From Candidatus Paceibacter sp. (GTDB taxonomy: Bacteria; Patescibacteriota; Minisyncoccia; Phycocordibacterales; BOKC01): a stretch of 35,281 nucleotides of DNA. This document shows positions 1-7,255 of the stretch, piece after piece; positions within the stretch are counted from its first letter, which is position 1; each line of letters begins with the position of its first letter. Location of the stretch: contig DYGD01000007.1 in assembly GCA_020724885.1 (NCBI GenBank), forward strand, positions 1-35,281, written 5' to 3'. The position numbers and the translations under genes are program-made. Under the pieces are notes generated by a model. The model was not told the DNA's origin. It ran no database searches and saw only the letters and a list, made by a program, of their open reading frames with translations.

Positions 1-45
1 GTCTCGTCCTATCCTCGCGGTTTTACCGTGGGGGTGGGACGAGAC
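1..45 (+). other. Perfect 21-bp RNA hairpin at window edge
   Basis: Bases 1-21 pair completely with 25-45 around a TTT loop. Four of the pairs are G-U wobbles that are only stable when the + strand is the RNA, so a + strand transcript is implied. No U-tract follows (AAAACTTT), so it is not a textbook terminator. It may be the end of an upstream gene's 3' structure or a leader element for the small gene at 76. Confidence 0.6.
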
Positions 46-75
46 AAAACTTTATAAGTTTAAAAAATTAATTTT

Positions 76-219
76 ATGGCAAAAAGAAAGACAGGGGTCG
101 GGAAGAGGCGGGCTTCTCGTTCTAAAAAAACCAAGAAGCGATTAGCCAAAAAGCAAGCGATGCTTGCGGAGAGAGCCGCCAAAAAAGACGCCGTTAGTTC
201 CCGGCGCAAAAGCTTATGA
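76..219 (+). CDS. Very basic 47-residue protein, function unknown
   Basis: This is a 47-codon ORF starting ATG and rich in Lys, Arg and Ala (MAKRKTGVGKRRASRSKKTK at the N-terminus). It has no hydrophobic segment. Its composition resembles small nucleic-acid-binding or histone H1-like tails, but no family is recognised. Its stop overlaps the next start in an ATGA (216-219), which implies translational coupling to the TspO gene and supports this being a real gene despite its size. It could equally be a ribosome-associated basic peptide. The functional guess rests on composition only. Confidence 0.6.
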   Translation: MAKRKTGVGKRRASRSKKTKKRLAKKQAMLAERAAKKDAVSSRRKSL

Positions 220-692
220 AAATTTCGGATTTTCTGAAACTCGCGGTTTCCATTGGCTCACCTTTTTTGGCTGGATTTGTCGGTTCAATATTTACGGTCT
301 CGGCTATTCCTCTTTGGTATCAAGACCTGTTGAAACCGTCGCTCAATCCGCCGGCTTGGGTTTTTGGCCCCGTTTGGACAATTCTTTTTGTCTTAATGGG
401 AATAAGCGCTTTTTTGGTTTGGCGAGCTGGATGGCAAAAAAGGGAAGTCAGGGTGGCTTTGGGGTTATTCGGAATCCAACTTGTTTTCAATGCTTTTTGG
501 TCTGTCATATTTTTCGGCTTGAAGAGTCCGGGTTGGGCATTCGCGGATATTATTGTTTTATTATTTTTTGTAATCTGGACGGCAATCGCTTTCTTTAAAA
601 TATCAAAAACCGCCGGCTACATTTTTTTACCGTATATTCTTTGGATAAGTTTCGCGACGTACCTAAATTTATCCATTTGGGTTCTAAACTAA
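216..692 (+). CDS. tspO: TspO/MBR-family membrane protein
   Basis: The 158-residue polytopic membrane protein has about five hydrophobic segments. It has the family signatures of the tryptophan-rich sensory protein/peripheral benzodiazepine receptor family: a WYQDLLKPSLNPPAWVFGPVW block near residues 34-54, LMGISAF, NAFWSVIFF, and a C-terminal FATYLNLSIWVLN. Family members bind porphyrins and other tetrapyrroles or lipids in the membrane and act in stress regulation. The length matches the family. It is coupled to the small basic gene upstream by an ATGA overlap and followed by a hairpin terminator. A tetrapyrrole-binding protein is a curious possession if the cell makes no heme, so uptake or sensing of host-derived molecules is possible (inference). 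Confidence 0.9.
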   Translation: MKISDFLKLAVSIGSPFLAGFVGSIFTVSAIPLWYQDLLKPSLNPPAWVFGPVWTILFVLMGISAFLVWRAGWQKREVRVALGLFGIQLVFNAFWSVIFFGLKSPGWAFADIIVLLFFVIWTAIAFFKISKTAGYIFLPYILWISFATYLNLSIWVLN

Positions 693-696
693 AAAA

Positions 697-724
697 GCGG
701 TTCAAAATCCGAACCGCCCCTTTC
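697..724 (+). terminator. Hairpin terminator after tspO
   Basis: GCGGTTC (697-703) pairs with GAACCGC (711-717) across a 7-nt loop, followed by a C/T-rich tail. It lies 4 bp past the tspO stop codon. Confidence 0.7.
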
Positions 725-731
725 TAATTTT

Positions 732-762
732 TTGACTTTGCATAATCCGGCCTTGTGATAAT
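732..762 (+). promoter_or_regulatory. Promoter for the methyltransferase gene
   Basis: TTGACT (732-737) and GATAAT (757-762), with an extended TGT just before the -10 and a 19-bp spacer. An unusually strong Shine-Dalgarno (AAGGGAGG, about 794-801) follows and places initiation at the ATG at 805. Confidence 0.5.
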
Positions 763-804
763 CTTTTTTCCTAGACGAACACCAACAACAAGAAGGGAGG
801 AAAG

Positions 805-1676
805 ATGATCGCAGGAACCTTTGAGGCGTTTGCCGGAATCCCGGAATATGTCGCGGTCAACAAGAGAATCATCGGAAGTTGTTTGCAACCATGGGTGTCA
901 GAGTCGATCGTCTTCTGGATGTTGCGTCCGGAGTCGGAACTACGGCCAGGATTTTCCTTGACACTCTCTCTAGTCAGAAAATCCCGATGCCTGACGTGGT
1001 GTGCCTGGATGAATCTGTCCTCTCTCTTTGTTTGACAGGGCAAAATCTTCTGGAAATCTTGCCCGAGGAAAAGATGGGTTTGGTCTGCCAAAGGATCCAA
1101 GAGGCGACTGGTCTGGCGCGGATGTTTCCCAACAAAGAACCTTTTGACCTCGCCACTTGGGGGAACGGGATTCACTACCTTTCTCCGGAAGACCAGAGGT
1201 CGGCTCTGTGCAACATCCGTGACAATTTGCGCCCCGGTGGTTTCCTCGGCATCTCAACCGCTTTTCATCAGGAGGCGATACCCGAAGAGACCAAGCCGTT
1301 CTACAAGGCGCATATCTCTGGGGCGGTTCGGATTCTCAGGGAAAAAGGGATTGAACGGGATAAAACCGTTCCCAGTCCGGAAGCGGCACGCTACCGTCCT
1401 GCTTCACATTACCGAGAACTTCTTTCCGATGTCGGATTCAAGGTTGTCAGCGAGGAGTCCTTTCTTGCCATGACAACCGCTGACTTCTGGAGGGGCTTGA
1501 GCGACTACGACCAGTATGCCTCCGGCGCTCTGCACGGTTATCCGCTGGAATCGGCGCGCGAAGTTTTGGTCAGCGCGGTTGACCCTGCCTTTGAACAGTG
1601 CGCAGTCAGAGGAGAGGATGGCCAGTTGGGAATCTCGCGCAATTGGCTGTCTCTCTTCGCGTGCCGAAGGAGCTAG
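805..1676 (+). CDS. Class I SAM-dependent methyltransferase, apparently frameshifted
   Basis: The bulk of the protein is read in the frame ending at 1676. It has a Rossmann methyltransferase motif I (LLDVASGVGTTAR), an acidic strand-2 end (DVVCLDES) and LRPGGFLGIS typical of motif III regions; the substrate is unknown. The only good ribosome binding site and ATG (805) are in a different frame. That frame gives MIAGTFEAFAGIPEYVAVNK, which looks like a natural methyltransferase N-terminus, but then runs out of homology near 885. In the downstream frame a stop at 822-824 blocks upstream starts, leaving only a TTG at 879 or ATG at 891. One missing base around 883-892 would fuse both parts into one intact protein of about 290 residues. 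Choices: a true frameshift mutation, a base-calling error, or programmed -1 shifting (no obvious slippery heptamer). GC-ending codons are more common than in its neighbours. Confidence 0.75.
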
Positions 1677-1696
1677 TAGGGCTACCGTCATCGCAT

Positions 1697-1732
1697 CGCG
1701 CGGCGCATCTCTTTGCGTCGCGCGTTTCTTTT
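1697..1732 (+). terminator. Strong GC-rich terminator after methyltransferase
   Basis: CGCGCGGCGCA (1697-1707) pairs with TGCGTCGCGCG (1714-1724), with one G-U, across a 6-nt loop and followed by TTTCTTTT. Confidence 0.9.
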
Positions 1733-1747
1733 CTAAATATCAGATTT

Positions 1748-1756
1748 TGTTATAAT
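1748..1756 (+). promoter_or_regulatory. Extended -10 promoter, leaderless start of mscS-like gene
   Basis: TGT-TATAAT ends 6 nt before the ATG at 1763, so transcription would begin at or next to the start codon. No Shine-Dalgarno is present. Confidence 0.55.
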
Positions 1757-1762
1757 TAAAAA

Positions 1763-2302
1763 ATGTATTTGGATTTTTTGCCTAATTTATTGGAGAAATT
1801 TGAAAAGATAACTTTAAATATCCTAATTTTTCTTTCGGTCTTTCTGCTGTCCTATTTTGTGGCCCAGATTGTAAGGAGAATAACTAGAAACAGGATTTTT
1901 AACCGTTTGGCACAAAAAGAGGTTGCCACCTTCTCTTCTGATTTGCTTTTTTATTTGATAATGGTGGTCGGAGTGGGAGTTGGTCTAACTGCGGTTGGCG
2001 CCAATATTAACGCCGTCATTGCCGGTCTGGGGTTGGGCGGTTTTGCCTTGGGATTTGCTCTGCGAGATATAATAGGCAATTTTGTCAGCGGACTTCTTAT
2101 TATTTTGACCAAAACGGTTGAATCCGGCGATTCTTTAAAGATTATAAATTTTGAAGGCACGGTTCGGTCTATAAATCTTAGGCACACCATTCTTTCCAGA
2201 AATGCGGAAGACGGGACATCGGAAAGTATTTTGGTGCCCAACAACAGCATATTTTCTTCAGTTGTGACAGTTAAGAAAAAGGGGGGCGTTAAGAAAAATT
2301 GA
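1763..2302 (+). CDS. MscS-family mechanosensitive channel, short form
   Basis: The 179-residue protein has the conserved MscS pore helix and the start of the beta domain. Residues 80-120 contain INAVIAGLGLGGFALGFALR with the Gly/Ala pattern of TM3. It continues IIGNFVSGLLIILTKTVESGDSLKI, then EGTVRSINLRHTIL and ILVPNNSIFSSVVT, the typical exit of the beta domain. Two hydrophobic helices precede TM3. Compared with E. coli MscS (286 residues) it ends straight after the beta domain, so the cytoplasmic alpha/beta cage is missing. A basic tail (VKKKGGVKKN) follows. Short MscS proteins occur in small genomes; a truncation cannot be excluded, although a terminator follows directly. The likely role is release of turgor in hypo-osmotic shock. 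Confidence 0.88.
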   Translation: MYLDFLPNLLEKFEKITLNILIFLSVFLLSYFVAQIVRRITRNRIFNRLAQKEVATFSSDLLFYLIMVVGVGVGLTAVGANINAVIAGLGLGGFALGFALRDIIGNFVSGLLIILTKTVESGDSLKIINFEGTVRSINLRHTILSRNAEDGTSESILVPNNSIFSSVVTVKKKGGVKKN

Positions 2303-2303
2303 C

Positions 2304-2326
2304 CTGATTTAATTATCAGTTTTTTT
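2304..2326 (+). terminator. Small terminator after mscS-like gene
   Basis: CTGAT (2304-2308) and ATCAG (2315-2319) pair around a 6-nt loop, followed by seven T residues. The stem is short but the U-tract is good. Confidence 0.55.
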
Positions 2327-2336
2327 AAAAAATATT

Positions 2337-2555
2337 ATGTCGTGGGCTAAAAAGAGGATTGAACAATATAAAACGGGCCGTGAGGCGTCCTGGCTTGAGA
2401 AAAGAGCATTGGAGCATGCTGAACCAATTCATTTTATCTTGATAATTTTAAGTTTGCCGATCTTGGTTTATGGCTTGTGGGAGCACAGCTGGTTTTTCAT
2501 CGGGATTGGCATTGCTCTAAATCTGGTCGGACACATAAACACCTGGATCAGATGA
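2337..2555 (+). CDS. Small two-helix membrane protein, unknown
   Basis: The 72-residue protein has a charged N-terminal half (KKRIEQYKTGREASWLEKRA) followed by two hydrophobic helices around residues 31-50 and 52-70, separated by WEHSW. No function is recognised. The layout, a short amphipathic head and a membrane hairpin, suggests an inner-membrane protein with the head in the cytoplasm. Its stop overlaps the ATG of the next gene (ATGA at 2552-2555), so the two are translated together and may act together. Confidence 0.7.
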   Translation: MSWAKKRIEQYKTGREASWLEKRALEHAEPIHFILIILSLPILVYGLWEHSWFFIGIGIALNLVGHINTWIR

Positions 2556-3016
2556 TAAAATTGAAAAATAAATTTATCGAAAACTTTGACATCGGTGTCA
2601 TAAAAGGACTGCGAACTCTGGAGATTCCGATAGCCAGATTTTCTATTTTTGTTGTTTATTTTTGGTTTGGCCTTTTGAAATTTATCGGTTTAAGCCCGGC
2701 CGAGCCCTTGGTTCAAGATTTGTTTGGAAAGACCTTGGGTTTTCTGGATTTCGGTATATTTTTCAGCTTTTTCGCTATTTTTGAAATGATGATAGGCGTT
2801 TTGTTTTTGGTAAGGGGATTTGAGAGATTAGCGATTTTTTTTATCGGTTTTCATATCCTTGCGACAATTTTGCCGCTCATTCTTTTGACGGAAATTACTT
2901 GGCAGACGGTCCTAGTCCCAACTTTAGCCGGCCAGTATATTATAAAAAATATTTTGATTGCCGCTTTAGCGGTTGTTGTCGGAGCCAAGTTGATACCGAT
3001 GAGTGTGGTAAAATAA
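2552..3016 (+). CDS. DoxX/DUF417-like four-helix membrane protein
   Basis: The 154-residue protein has four hydrophobic helices and the stretch ARFSIFVVYFWFGLLKFIGL, then SPAEPLVQDL. This resembles the first helix and loop of the DoxX-like/DUF417 group. The second half has FAIFEMMIGVLFLVRGFERL, like DoxX helix 2. These proteins are poorly characterised; some are tied to redox or detoxification functions. The ATG at 2552 overlaps the preceding stop and is preferred to upstream in-frame starts, which lie inside the previous gene. Confidence 0.65.
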   Translation: MIKLKNKFIENFDIGVIKGLRTLEIPIARFSIFVVYFWFGLLKFIGLSPAEPLVQDLFGKTLGFLDFGIFFSFFAIFEMMIGVLFLVRGFERLAIFFIGFHILATILPLILLTEITWQTVLVPTLAGQYIIKNILIAALAVVVGAKLIPMSVVK

Positions 3017-3104
3017 AAAAAGAATGTAGCCCCGTCCACGCTTGTTAGCCCCGCTAATTCAACTTCAGAACAGACCATTAAGTATTCCATTTAATCTCAT
3101 AAAA

Positions 3105-4007
3105 ATGCTAGGTAAATTTAAGAACAAAAATATTCCTCTTGTTTGGGCTCTTATTGGCGCCCTGGTCTCATCTGTCGCTTTGGGATACGCTTATTTTTTG
3201 CTTGATTCCAAATTTATGAATTCAAGACAGGAGTCAGCGTTGGCAATTGCCGAACTTTCTCTGGAGAGAGACAACCTCACCAAAAGGATTTTAGGTCTGG
3301 AAGAAGAAAACCGTTATTTGATTGAAGCGCTTTATTCAGAGCAGGGCAAAAACCGACTTTTTGAAGAGCAAATAAATGAGATTGCTAACACTGTCGGTCT
3401 GTTGGACAAAATCAGAAGAACTGATCCGGAACTTTTACAAAAATATTCAAAAGTTTATTTTTTAAATGAACATTATGTGCCCAGCGAGCTCGGCGCGGTC
3501 AACTCCGGATTTATTTACGAACAGGGAAGACCTATGCTGATTCATGCCAGAGTCAATCCGTTTTTAGAACAGATGTTAAGGGAAGCCGTTTCAGACGGAA
3601 TGAATTTGAAGATACTTTCGGCTTTTCGTTCTTTTGATGACCAAGAATTTTTGAAATCAAATTACAAAACCATCTATGGTAGTGGCGCTAATCAATTCAG
3701 CGCCGATCAGGGGTACTCGGAGCATCAGTTGGGCACGGCGGTTGATTTTACGACTGTCGAAAGAGGAGCGACTTTTGACAGATTTGAAGAAACTAACGAA
3801 TACCGGTGGCTTCTTAGGAACGCCCACCGTTTTGGTTTTGTTCTTTCTTACCCCGAAAACAATAGCTATTACCAGTTTGAACCGTGGCATTGGCGTTTTG
3901 TCGGGGTAAGATTGGCTACTAAGCTTTTTAATGAAGGCAAATTCTTTTATGACCTTGATCAAAGAGAAATCAACGAATATCTGGCGTATATTTTTGACCA
4001 ATCTTGA
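3105..4007 (+). CDS. VanY-type D-Ala-D-Ala carboxypeptidase (peptidase M15B)
   Basis: The 300-residue protein starts with a membrane anchor (about residues 10-32) and a coiled-coil-like stretch (about 40-95) with heptad-style Glu/Leu/Lys. The C-terminal half is an LAS metallopeptidase domain: SAFRSF near residue 170, zinc ligands H207 in SEHQLGTAVD and D214 in the same motif, then E259 and H262 in FEPWHWRFVG. The enzyme should trim D-alanine from peptidoglycan stem peptides outside the membrane. The ATG at 3105 is chosen because it places the basic N-terminus (KFKNKNI) directly before the transmembrane helix; an alternative start at 3042 would add unlikely residues. The anchored coiled coil may reach across the periplasmic space or sense the wall (inference). 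Confidence 0.9.
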   Translation: MLGKFKNKNIPLVWALIGALVSSVALGYAYFLLDSKFMNSRQESALAIAELSLERDNLTKRILGLEEENRYLIEALYSEQGKNRLFEEQINEIANTVGLLDKIRRTDPELLQKYSKVYFLNEHYVPSELGAVNSGFIYEQGRPMLIHARVNPFLEQMLREAVSDGMNLKILSAFRSFDDQEFLKSNYKTIYGSGANQFSADQGYSEHQLGTAVDFTTVERGATFDRFEETNEYRWLLRNAHRFGFVLSYPENNSYYQFEPWHWRFVGVRLATKLFNEGKFFYDLDQREINEYLAYIFDQS

Positions 4008-4031
4008 TGATTCAAATAGAATACAACCCAA

Positions 4032-4742
4032 ATGACCAACTTCTTTAAATTTTTTGAAAATGTCGGCGACAAAGAAAAGGTTGAAGCGGTTGATCGGTTG
4101 GTGCGCCAGAGTTCGCCCCGCAGGGATTTCTTTTTGATGGTTATTCTGTCGGTCTCCATGGCGACTTTTGGGATAATGCTTGATAGTGTTGTAATTTTAA
4201 TCGGCAGTATGTTGATTGCGCCGGTTCTTTATCCGGTCATCGGGCTGGCTATGGGTATTGTGATGGATGATCGACCCCTTATCTCGCGGTCTTTTTTGAC
4301 TCTTTTTAAGTCGGTTGTTTACGCTCTTGTTGCGGCTATTTCAATATCGGTTTTATTTATCGGGGTTTCTACTCCAGACCAACCGGTGATAATAAAATCT
4401 ATCAGTGATATTAATCAGTCACTTATAATGTATCTTGCAGTTGCGGTGATTGCGGGAGTCGCTGCTTCTTTTGCCATGATAAAGCCAAATTTGAACGAAA
4501 CTTTGCCCGGAGTGGCGGTTACAGTTTCCTTAGTCCCACCCTTGGCAGCGATTGGCTACGGAATCTCAAAGTTGGACTGGTCTCTTGTAACAAATTTTTC
4601 TCTTGTTTTTTTGGTAAACATTGCCGGCATCATATTTTCCAGTTTCGTTATTTTTGCCTTTTTTGATTTTCAAAAGAAACAAAAAGTCGCCGATCGATCA
4701 ATAAAGAAAGACGAAAAAATTCTGATGAAGGAAAATCACTAA
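4032..4742 (+). CDS. DUF389 family membrane protein
   Basis: The 236-residue protein has about six transmembrane segments. It carries DUF389 hallmarks: FGIMLDSVVILIGSMLIAPV near residue 45, MAIVMDD-like loop (GIVMDDRPL), NLNETLPGVAVTVSLVPPLA around residues 155-175, and a final helix with VNIAGIIFSSF. The biochemical role of the family is not established. It lies between the carboxypeptidase gene and a tiny membrane-protein gene with short gaps of 24 and 6 bp, so these three are probably one operon. The tail after the last helix is hydrophilic and Lys-rich. Confidence 0.88.
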   Translation: MTNFFKFFENVGDKEKVEAVDRLVRQSSPRRDFFLMVILSVSMATFGIMLDSVVILIGSMLIAPVLYPVIGLAMGIVMDDRPLISRSFLTLFKSVVYALVAAISISVLFIGVSTPDQPVIIKSISDINQSLIMYLAVAVIAGVAASFAMIKPNLNETLPGVAVTVSLVPPLAAIGYGISKLDWSLVTNFSLVFLVNIAGIIFSSFVIFAFFDFQKKQKVADRSIKKDEKILMKENH

Positions 4743-4748
4743 ATTTAA

Positions 4749-4955
4749 ATGGAGCCAGAAGAAAACAAAACTCCCGTCCGAAAAAAAGTTTTTTGGCGGA
4801 AACTGCTTGGAGTTTTTTTAATTATAGTTGGGTTCTTGGCTCTTGTGACGCCACTTACTCCCGGCTCGTGGCTGATTCTGGTCGGTCTTGGTATGCTCGG
4901 CGTCAATATTATTTTTTGGGAAAAGATTAAAAATTTTTTTAGAAAAGGTCGTTAG
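4749..4955 (+). CDS. Small PGPGW-like transmembrane protein
   Basis: The 68-residue protein has a basic head (PVRKKVFWRKLLG), a helix with the family core TPLTPGSWLILVGLGMLG, and a basic tail (FFRKGR). This matches the layout of the small PGPGW-type membrane proteins, where a Pro-Gly-x-Trp turn joins two hydrophobic segments. The function is unknown. It follows the DUF389 gene by 6 bp. Confidence 0.72.
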   Translation: MEPEENKTPVRKKVFWRKLLGVFLIIVGFLALVTPLTPGSWLILVGLGMLGVNIIFWEKIKNFFRKGR

Positions 4956-4959
4956 GTTG

Positions 4960-4965
4960 TATAAT
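4960..4965 (+). promoter_or_regulatory. -10 element upstream of ribosome hibernation factor gene
   Basis: TATAAT preceded by TTG, about 41 bp before the HPF start. The -35 region is weak. Confidence 0.45.
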
Positions 4966-5006
4966 TAAGTGAGACATTAAAAATATAAAAATTTTCAAAA
5001 ACCAAA

Positions 5007-5372
5007 ATGCAAATCAAGATAAAGGCTACAAACATAAACCTGACTCCGGAAATTGAGAACTACATCAATAAGCGACTGAATTTTTTAGACAAATTTGTGA
5101 AAGATGATAGTGGCGCGCTTTGCCAAGTAGAGGTCGGCCGAACCACCTTTCACCACAAAAAGGGAGAGGTCTTTAGGGCGGAAGTGAATCTGACGACCGT
5201 GGGACGGAGCTTGTACGCGGCGACCGAGGGGGAGGATTTATACTCGGCAATTGATGGTGTAAAAAGTGAAATAAAAAACAGAGTTCTTTCTTTTAAAGAA
5301 AAGAAAGAAACCTTGTTAAAACGAGGTGGCAGACAGGTGAAATTAATTTTGAAAGGTATTTGGAGGAAATAA
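5007..5372 (+). CDS. hpf: Ribosome hibernation promoting factor, short form
   Basis: The 121-residue protein has the HPF/YfiA beta-alpha-beta-beta-beta-alpha fold. It begins MQIKIKATNINLTPEIENYI, then NKRLNFLDKF, a mid strand VEVGRTTFHHKKGEVFRAEV, LYAATEGEDLYSAIDGV (the typical A-x-x-x-x-D-LY-AID helix) and a basic C-terminal tail with RGGRQVKLILK. It binds the decoding region of the 30S subunit and silences idle ribosomes. It lacks the long-form dimerisation domain. It has its own -10 element, consistent with stress control (inference). Confidence 0.93.
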   Translation: MQIKIKATNINLTPEIENYINKRLNFLDKFVKDDSGALCQVEVGRTTFHHKKGEVFRAEVNLTTVGRSLYAATEGEDLYSAIDGVKSEIKNRVLSFKEKKETLLKRGGRQVKLILKGIWRK

Positions 5373-5486
5373 AGTTTAGCTCCGTTCTATCCCCAGAGCA
5401 GGTTGCGGTGTATTGGGCGGGGTATTCTCTGCTTGACGGCAGACGAGGAAGACAAACTGCAATAAACCAATTTTAGATTCAAGATT

Positions 5487-6311
5487 TCAAATTTTCAATG
5501 CCGAATAATCAATTTCTCTTTTTCCTTCCGGGATCACTCTCTTTATGATGAACTTCCCACCCCTGAATTCCGCATCGGTGATTTTTATTCGCTTGTCACC
5601 CTTCAAAAAATAAATGGAGGGCCAAGGATTAAAGGCCAGGAACTTGCGATAATTTAGTTCTTGGTTGTCGTTTAAATCGATCAAGCCGTCTTTTTTTGTA
5701 ATTTTTTGGGTGTAAGTGGCGTCTTGGTGGTTCTGCTCTTTGGGTATGATCTTCTCGTTCGGCCAAAGTTTTATGGTTTCCGCCAAGAGTTTACCTCCGA
5801 CCTCGTTTAGTTTTTGGAAGACCCGGTTTTTTGATAGGGGCCAGCTTTCAAAATAAACTTCTTGTTGGAGAAGAATCGGGCCTTCATCCATTTTTTCATT
5901 CATTAAGATGGTGGAGGCGCCAGTAGGGTTTATGTCTTTCAAGATAGCAGTTTCTACAGGTGATGCTCCTCGCAATTTTGGCAAGAGAGAGTAATGAAGG
6001 TTTATAGCGCCGTGTTTGGAAATCCGGAGAACTTCTTTTGGTAAGATTTTTCCGTAAGCGACAACAATAAATAGTTCATAGTCCGCAGTTTGTAGTTTAT
6101 GGATGAATTCGGCGTCAAATTTTTGCGGTTGCAAAAATTTGACGCGGTTTTCTTGCGCCCAGATTTTAACCGGTGGCGACGACATTTTCATTCCGCGCCC
6201 CTTTGGTTTGTCGGGAGCAGTCACCACCAAAGACGGCAAAAGCCCTTCTGCCTTGAGAATTTCCAGGACATCAACGGAAATCTGTGGAGTGCCGAAAAAA
6301 ACAAATTCCAT
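5487..6311 (-). CDS. fmt: Methionyl-tRNA formyltransferase
   Basis: The 274-residue protein begins with MEFVFFGTPQISVDVLEIL, the family's first strand and FGTP motif. It then has VVTAPDKPKGRG and the substrate-binding core GAINLHYSLLPKLRGASPVE with the conserved SLLPKxRG. Later it has GASTILMNEKMDEGPIL. It transfers a formyl group from 10-formyl-THF to Met-tRNAi. E. coli Fmt is about 315 residues; the shortfall is in the C-terminal OB-like domain (last 70 residues). It lies in the - strand cluster with def and priA, a common grouping that pairs N-terminal formylation with deformylation. Confidence 0.95.
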   Translation of the reverse strand: MEFVFFGTPQISVDVLEILKAEGLLPSLVVTAPDKPKGRGMKMSSPPVKIWAQENRVKFLQPQKFDAEFIHKLQTADYELFIVVAYGKILPKEVLRISKHGAINLHYSLLPKLRGASPVETAILKDINPTGASTILMNEKMDEGPILLQQEVYFESWPLSKNRVFQKLNEVGGKLLAETIKLWPNEKIIPKEQNHQDATYTQKITKKDGLIDLNDNQELNYRKFLAFNPWPSIYFLKGDKRIKITDAEFRGGKFIIKRVIPEGKREIDYSALKI

Positions 6312-6542
6312 AATTTTCTAATTATCAATTTTCAATTATCAATGAATTTTCAATTTTTAAATTCTCAAACGAGATTCTTCGCTTTGTTCAGAATGACACT
6401 CCCACTTGCCATTCCGACCCCGACCCGGGTCGGAGGAGGACTCTCAATTGATAATTGGTTAATTGGAGTTTGATTGAAAATTGGTTATCCCGAAGCAGAA
6501 CAAGTTCGCTACGGGACAGGTTGAAAATTTAAGATTACTTTT
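6312..6542. repeat. Intergenic region with degenerate AT-rich short repeats
   Basis: No gene is supported here. It holds repeated words of the type AATTATCAATTTTCAA and GAATTTTCAATTTTTAA (6315-6365) and their inverted forms near 6443-6480 (TTGATAATTGGTTAATTGG). A palindrome CCGACCCGGGTCGG lies near 6420. The phrase AGATTCTTCGCTTTGTTCAG (from 6370) is of a kind that often recurs in bacterial intergenic repeats. Confidence 0.5.
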
Positions 6543-7091
6543 TTATTCTTTTTCCGGTTCTATCTCTTCCACACCTGTCGCTTTATCAATGAAAAGAACT
6601 CCGTCCAGATGGTCTATCTCGTGCTGAAAAATTTGTGCCAAAAGACCCGAAGCCCCACTTTTTACTTTTTTACCGTTTTCGTCGTATGCTTCAACAACAA
6701 CCTTTTTTGCTCTGCAAACCTGTCCGTAAAGCCAACGAACTGAAAGACATCCTTCCTCCATCTCTTCGGTTTCTTTAGAGCGTTTGACAATTTTGGGGTT
6801 GATATAAACGGCGTCCGGTTCTTTTTTTATAATTTTGGTGAAATCCAAATAATCAGAAATATTTTCTTTTTTCATTTTTAAAAAAGTGGCGACCTTACCG
6901 GAGACGACAAAAATACGCCAAAGTTCGCCAATTTGCGGGGCGGCAATGGCTACGCCGTCGGCCTGCGAATCAAGAGCGGTTTTCATATTTTCTATAACTT
7001 TTTGGATTTTGGGCGAATCAATTTCCAAAATTGGCACCTCTTTGGATTTTTGCCGGAGAAGTGAATTGTCTTTCTGTAAAATTTCAACCAT
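6543..7091 (-). CDS. def: Peptide deformylase
   Basis: The 182-residue protein has all three deformylase motifs: GVAIAAPQIG (motif 1; the usual second Gly is Ala), EEGCLSV (motif 2, metal-ligand Cys) and QHEIDHLDGVLF (motif 3, HExxH with two metal-ligand His and the catalytic Glu). It removes the formyl group from nascent chains using Fe2+ or a similar metal. The insertion between motifs 1 and 2 (KMKKENISDYLDFTKIIKK) is somewhat longer than in E. coli Def. It is transcribed on the - strand between priA and fmt. A -10 element 6 nt from the ATG suggests its own leaderless promoter. Confidence 0.96.
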   Translation of the reverse strand: MVEILQKDNSLLRQKSKEVPILEIDSPKIQKVIENMKTALDSQADGVAIAAPQIGELWRIFVVSGKVATFLKMKKENISDYLDFTKIIKKEPDAVYINPKIVKRSKETEEMEEGCLSVRWLYGQVCRAKKVVVEAYDENGKKVKSGASGLLAQIFQHEIDHLDGVLFIDKATGVEEIEPEKE

Positions 7092-7097
7092 TGTTTA

Positions 7098-7106
7098 AAT
7101 ATAGCA
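7098..7106 (-). promoter_or_regulatory. Extended -10 promoter, leaderless start of def
   Basis: On the - strand TGC-TATATT is followed by 6 nt and then the def ATG at 7091. There is no Shine-Dalgarno. Confidence 0.5.
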
Positions 7107-7140
7107 CATCCTTTTAGGATCACATCCATATCGCATCCTC

Positions 7141-7180
7141 CCCCGTCACCAATCTGACGACCGTCAAATTGGTGACGGGG
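7141..7180. other. Strong inverted repeat between priA and def
   Basis: CCCCGTCACCAAT (7141-7153) pairs perfectly with ATTGGTGACGGGG (7168-7180). The loop contains a further TGAC/GTCA stem. There is no U-tract on either strand. It could end priA transcripts, stabilise an RNA or be a protein-binding palindrome. Confidence 0.6.
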
Positions 7181-7255
7181 GAATTTTGGAAAAACATTTT
7201 TCAAAGCTACGAAATCCCTAATTCAAATCACAAATCCCAAACTCTAGATCTGGAA

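Noticed and set aside
805-1035. A separate 76-residue protein from the 805 frame
   Set aside because: Only the first 25-30 residues look natural. The rest is the shifted frame of the methyltransferase, so it is treated as the gene's N-terminus.
5373-5486. A short open frame after the hibernation factor ending before fmt
   Set aside because: It has no start signal or recognisable domain. The hibernation factor already has a natural basic C-terminus, so a frameshifted extension is not needed.
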